IMG/VR virus record: IMGVR_UViG_3300046314_000148
Coordinates: 1-64,000 of that record
Length of the DNA stretch: 64,000 bases
Strand: one strand, 5' to 3'
From: a virus
Under the pieces are notes generated by a model. That model had not been told where the DNA came from. It searched no databases and was given only the letters and a program-made list of their open reading frames with translations. The number at the start of each line of letters is the position of its first letter. The stretch's first letter is position 1. Shown in pieces: positions 62,160 through 64,000 of the stretch. The position numbers and the translations under genes are program-made.

Positions 62160-63193
62160 TATTCTCCGTGGTGATTAGGAAAAACCTTCGCAGTGTTCTC
62201 ACACATATCATCTACAAGATCAACGAAGGAACGCTTTCTAACCCATCCAAGCTTGGTAGAAGCCTTTGTGCAGTCTCCTAGAAGGGTCTCTACCTCTGCT
62301 GGTCTAAAGAACTTAGGGTTAATTCTAATAACAGTCTTGCCAGAAATGGTGTCAACACCAACCTCATCTAGGCCTTCACCCTGCCACTCGATCTTCATTC
62401 CGAAATAGTCTCCAGCCTTCTCAACAAACTCTCTGACCGAGTGCTGCTCTCCAGTAGAGATTACATAGTCATCGGGGGCATCCTGCTGTAGCATTAGCCA
62501 CATTGCGTATACGAAATCTTTTGCATGCCCCCAGTCTCGCATGGCATCTAGGTTGCCCAGCTCTAGGACATCCTGTCTTCCAACACTAATGTTGTTTAAA
62601 CCAAGAACGATTTTGCTTGTAACAAAGTTTACTCCACGTCTCGGGCTCTCGTGATTGAAGAGAATGCCGCTAGACGCATGCATACCGTAAGACTCTCTAT
62701 AGTTCTTGGTAATCCAGTGGCCATATAGCTTTGCTACACCGTAAGGAGAGCGAGGGTAGAAGTCTGTAGTTTCTTTCTGAGGTACTTCTTGGACAAGGCC
62801 AAACATCTCAGAGGTGCTTGCCTGATAGAAGCGAGTCTTATCCTTTAGTCCTAGAACTCGGATTGCCTCTAAGATTCTTAGTGGCCCAAGGGCATCTGTC
62901 TCAGCAGTAAACTCTGCGGTATCAAACGATACCTGGACATGGCTCTGAGCACCCAGGTTATAGACCTCATCTGGCTCAATGATCTTAATAAGATTAGTTA
63001 TTGACGCAGAGTCTGTCAAGTCTCCTTGGTGGAGAAATAGGCTGTCATTATCAAGAATGTTCTTGATTCGTGTAAAGTTATCAGTCGATGATCTACGAAC
63101 AAGTCCGTGTACTTCGTATCCGATGTTTAGCAGTAGTTCTGCCAAGTATGAACCATCTTGTCCAGTGATTCCCGTGATGAGAGCTTTCTTCAT
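62159..63193 (-). CDS. gmd: GDP-mannose 4,6-dehydratase
   Basis: A 344-residue SDR enzyme. [15 protein letters not shown] (NADP-binding), ASTSEMFG (active-site Ser/Thr-Glu), [15 protein letters not shown] (Y-x3-K), [27 protein letters not shown]. It makes GDP-4-keto-6-deoxymannose, a precursor of fucose and rhamnose-type sugars. Length matches the family (about 350). Confidence 0.97.
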   Translation of the reverse strand: MKKALITGITGQDGSYLAELLLNIGYEVHGLVRRSSTDNFTRIKNILDNDSLFLHQGDLTDSASITNLIKIIEPDEVYNLGAQSHVQVSFDTAEFTAETDALGPLRILEAIRVLGLKDKTRFYQASTSEMFGLVQEVPQKETTDFYPRSPYGVAKLYGHWITKNYRESYGMHASSGILFNHESPRRGVNFVTSKIVLGLNNISVGRQDVLELGNLDAMRDWGHAKDFVYAMWLMLQQDAPDDYVISTGEQHSVREFVEKAGDYFGMKIEWQGEGLDEVGVDTISGKTVIRINPKFFRPAEVETLLGDCTKASTKLGWVRKRSFVDLVDDMCENTAKVFPNHHGE

Positions 63194-63214
63194 TTATAAT
63201 CCTATCTTATAAAA

Positions 63215-63223
63215 AGTATAGCA
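63215..63223 (-). promoter_or_regulatory. Promoter for gmd operon
   Basis: On the minus strand: TGC-TATACT (plus coordinates 63215-63223). Predicted start near 63208, 15-nt leader with AGGA before the ATG at 63193. Confidence 0.6.
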
Positions 63224-63233
63224 TAAGAGACTA

Positions 63234-63242
63234 TGGTACACT
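63234..63242 (+). promoter_or_regulatory. Extended -10 promoter for 63261
   Basis: TGG-TACACT at 63234-63242, predicted start near 63249, just before AGGAG (63250-63254) and the TTG at 63261. It is divergent from the gmd promoter. Confidence 0.5.
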
Positions 63243-63260
63243 TGTTGTTAGGAGTTCACA

Positions 63261-64000
63261 TTGTCAAGAGTATTAGTATTATCTTCAACCCCAGACCCGT
63301 TCTCAGAAAATCATGGGGGTAAGCAGCGACTAGTAAAGTTACTGAGATCGCTTTCAACCAGGCATTCCGTCACCCTATTATCCCTTAGCTGGGAAGGGCA
63401 GGAGTTTCGCAAAGAGATATCCGAAAGACTTATCCACATATCAGTTGCAGTAGAGCCAGAGGTTATTCGTGCAGCCAGGGGAAGAACGACCCTTAAGAAG
63501 CCAAACAACGACACAAGAATTGCATACTTTAAAAGATACTTCAAGAGCTATAAGGCCAAGCTAAAGGACCTAGCAGAGGTTCACGACATCATTGTTGTAG
63601 ACCACTATGCAACAGCACCACTAGTTCATTCAGTCAAGACAGACATTCCAGTTTTCTATTCCTCTCAGAACTTTGAAACAGACCTTGCTAACCAGGTTTT
63701 CCCAAAAAGATCTGAAGATATCCGCATAGTAAATGAAACTGAGAAAGATATCATAGATCGATCATCTGCCATAGGATACTGTTCCGTAGATGACTTCGAG
63801 GCAATGAGGTCTCATTTCATTATTGATAAGCCAGCATATTACATTCCAAATGGAAATGATATGGTTCCTGGCATATCTGCTGGGGCAGGTCAGAAGTCAA
63901 AGAGAATTATCTTTATTGGAAGCGGTCACCCACCAAACATTATTGCAGCAGAAAGAGTTATAGAGTTGGCAAAGATGGTTCCAGACTATGACTTCGTAAT
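63261..64000 (+). CDS. GT4-like glycosyltransferase, truncated by window edge
   Basis: The first 246 residues are visible, from TTG 63261 with AGGAG 6 nt upstream. MSRVLVLSSTPDPFSENHGGKQRLVKLLRSL is the acceptor-domain start with glycine loop; VFYSSQNFETDL and YYIPNGND, then RIIFIGSG start the donor domain. Typical of GT4 enzymes. The rest lies beyond the window. Confidence 0.75.
   Translation, partial: MSRVLVLSSTPDPFSENHGGKQRLVKLLRSLSTRHSVTLLSLSWEGQEFRKEISERLIHISVAVEPEVIRAARGRTTLKKPNNDTRIAYFKRYFKSYKAKLKDLAEVHDIIVVDHYATAPLVHSVKTDIPVFYSSQNFETDLANQVFPKRSEDIRIVNETEKDIIDRSSAIGYCSVDDFEAMRSHFIIDKPAYYIPNGNDMVPGISAGAGQKSKRIIFIGSGHPPNIIAAERVIELAKMVPDYDFV

Overview
The window is part of the genome of a long-tailed (siphovirus- or myovirus-like) double-stranded DNA phage, continuous at both edges. 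GC content is moderate by eye. The host is probably an actinobacterium. The evidence is a WhiB-type Fe-S regulator (a family confined to Actinobacteria and their phages), a class Ib ribonucleotide reductase set, ThyX, and many promoters with an extended -10 box placed exactly 6 nt before an ATG, which implies leaderless mRNAs of the kind common in Actinobacteria. A freshwater, lower-GC actinobacterial host is a guess from composition only.

Layout. 1-17.3 kb: tail module on the + strand, with a partial tail tube protein, two tandem paralogous tail assembly chaperones, a 2612-aa tape measure protein, and tail-tip and fibre proteins that mostly overlap by 1 nt (TAATG-type junctions). 17.3-32.2 kb: replication, recombination and packaging, with a MerR-like DNA-binding protein, DnaB-like helicase, primase, gp32-like ssDNA-binding protein, Pol III alpha, RecA-like protein, several small zinc proteins, two 2OG-Fe(II)-oxygenase-like proteins, a Cas4/RecB-like nuclease, a RuvC-like resolvase, and terminase subunits (the small one tentative). 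32.2-40.3 kb: an exported Ig-like protein, nrdI/nrdE/nrdF, a long proline-rich exported protein that seems to start at an AUC codon, small membrane proteins and an exported subtilisin-like protease. 40.3-41.0 kb: four tRNAs separated by structured spacers. 41.0-47.0 kb: a glycan/hydroxylase cassette of two GT8 and one GT2-like glycosyltransferases, three related proteins of unknown function and two prolyl-hydroxylase-like 2OG oxygenases. 47.0-55.5 kb: endolysin, DUF2061 membrane proteins flanking an APS kinase-nucleotidyltransferase fusion, nuclease, WhiB, holin-like protein, GT32, a candidate small structured RNA, Dps-like protein, glycosyltransferase and HNH protein. 55.5-61 kb: sugar epimerase and dehydrogenase, ten more tRNAs or tRNA-like genes, redoxin, GroES, ThyX and dNMP kinase. 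61-64 kb: sulfotransferase, Stealth-like transferase, GDP-mannose 4,6-dehydratase and a partial GT4-like glycosyltransferase.

How the genes work together. Nucleotide supply (NrdIEF, redoxin, ThyX, dNMP kinase) feeds a largely self-contained replisome. The accessory half is dominated by glycan chemistry: sugar-nucleotide enzymes, at least seven transferases, several 2OG oxygenases, and a possible sulfation route (an APS kinase domain that would make PAPS, plus a PAPS-type sulfotransferase). These probably decorate virions or alter the host surface. Portal, capsid and head genes are not in the window and probably lie upstream. All assignments come from reading motifs; no database search was run.
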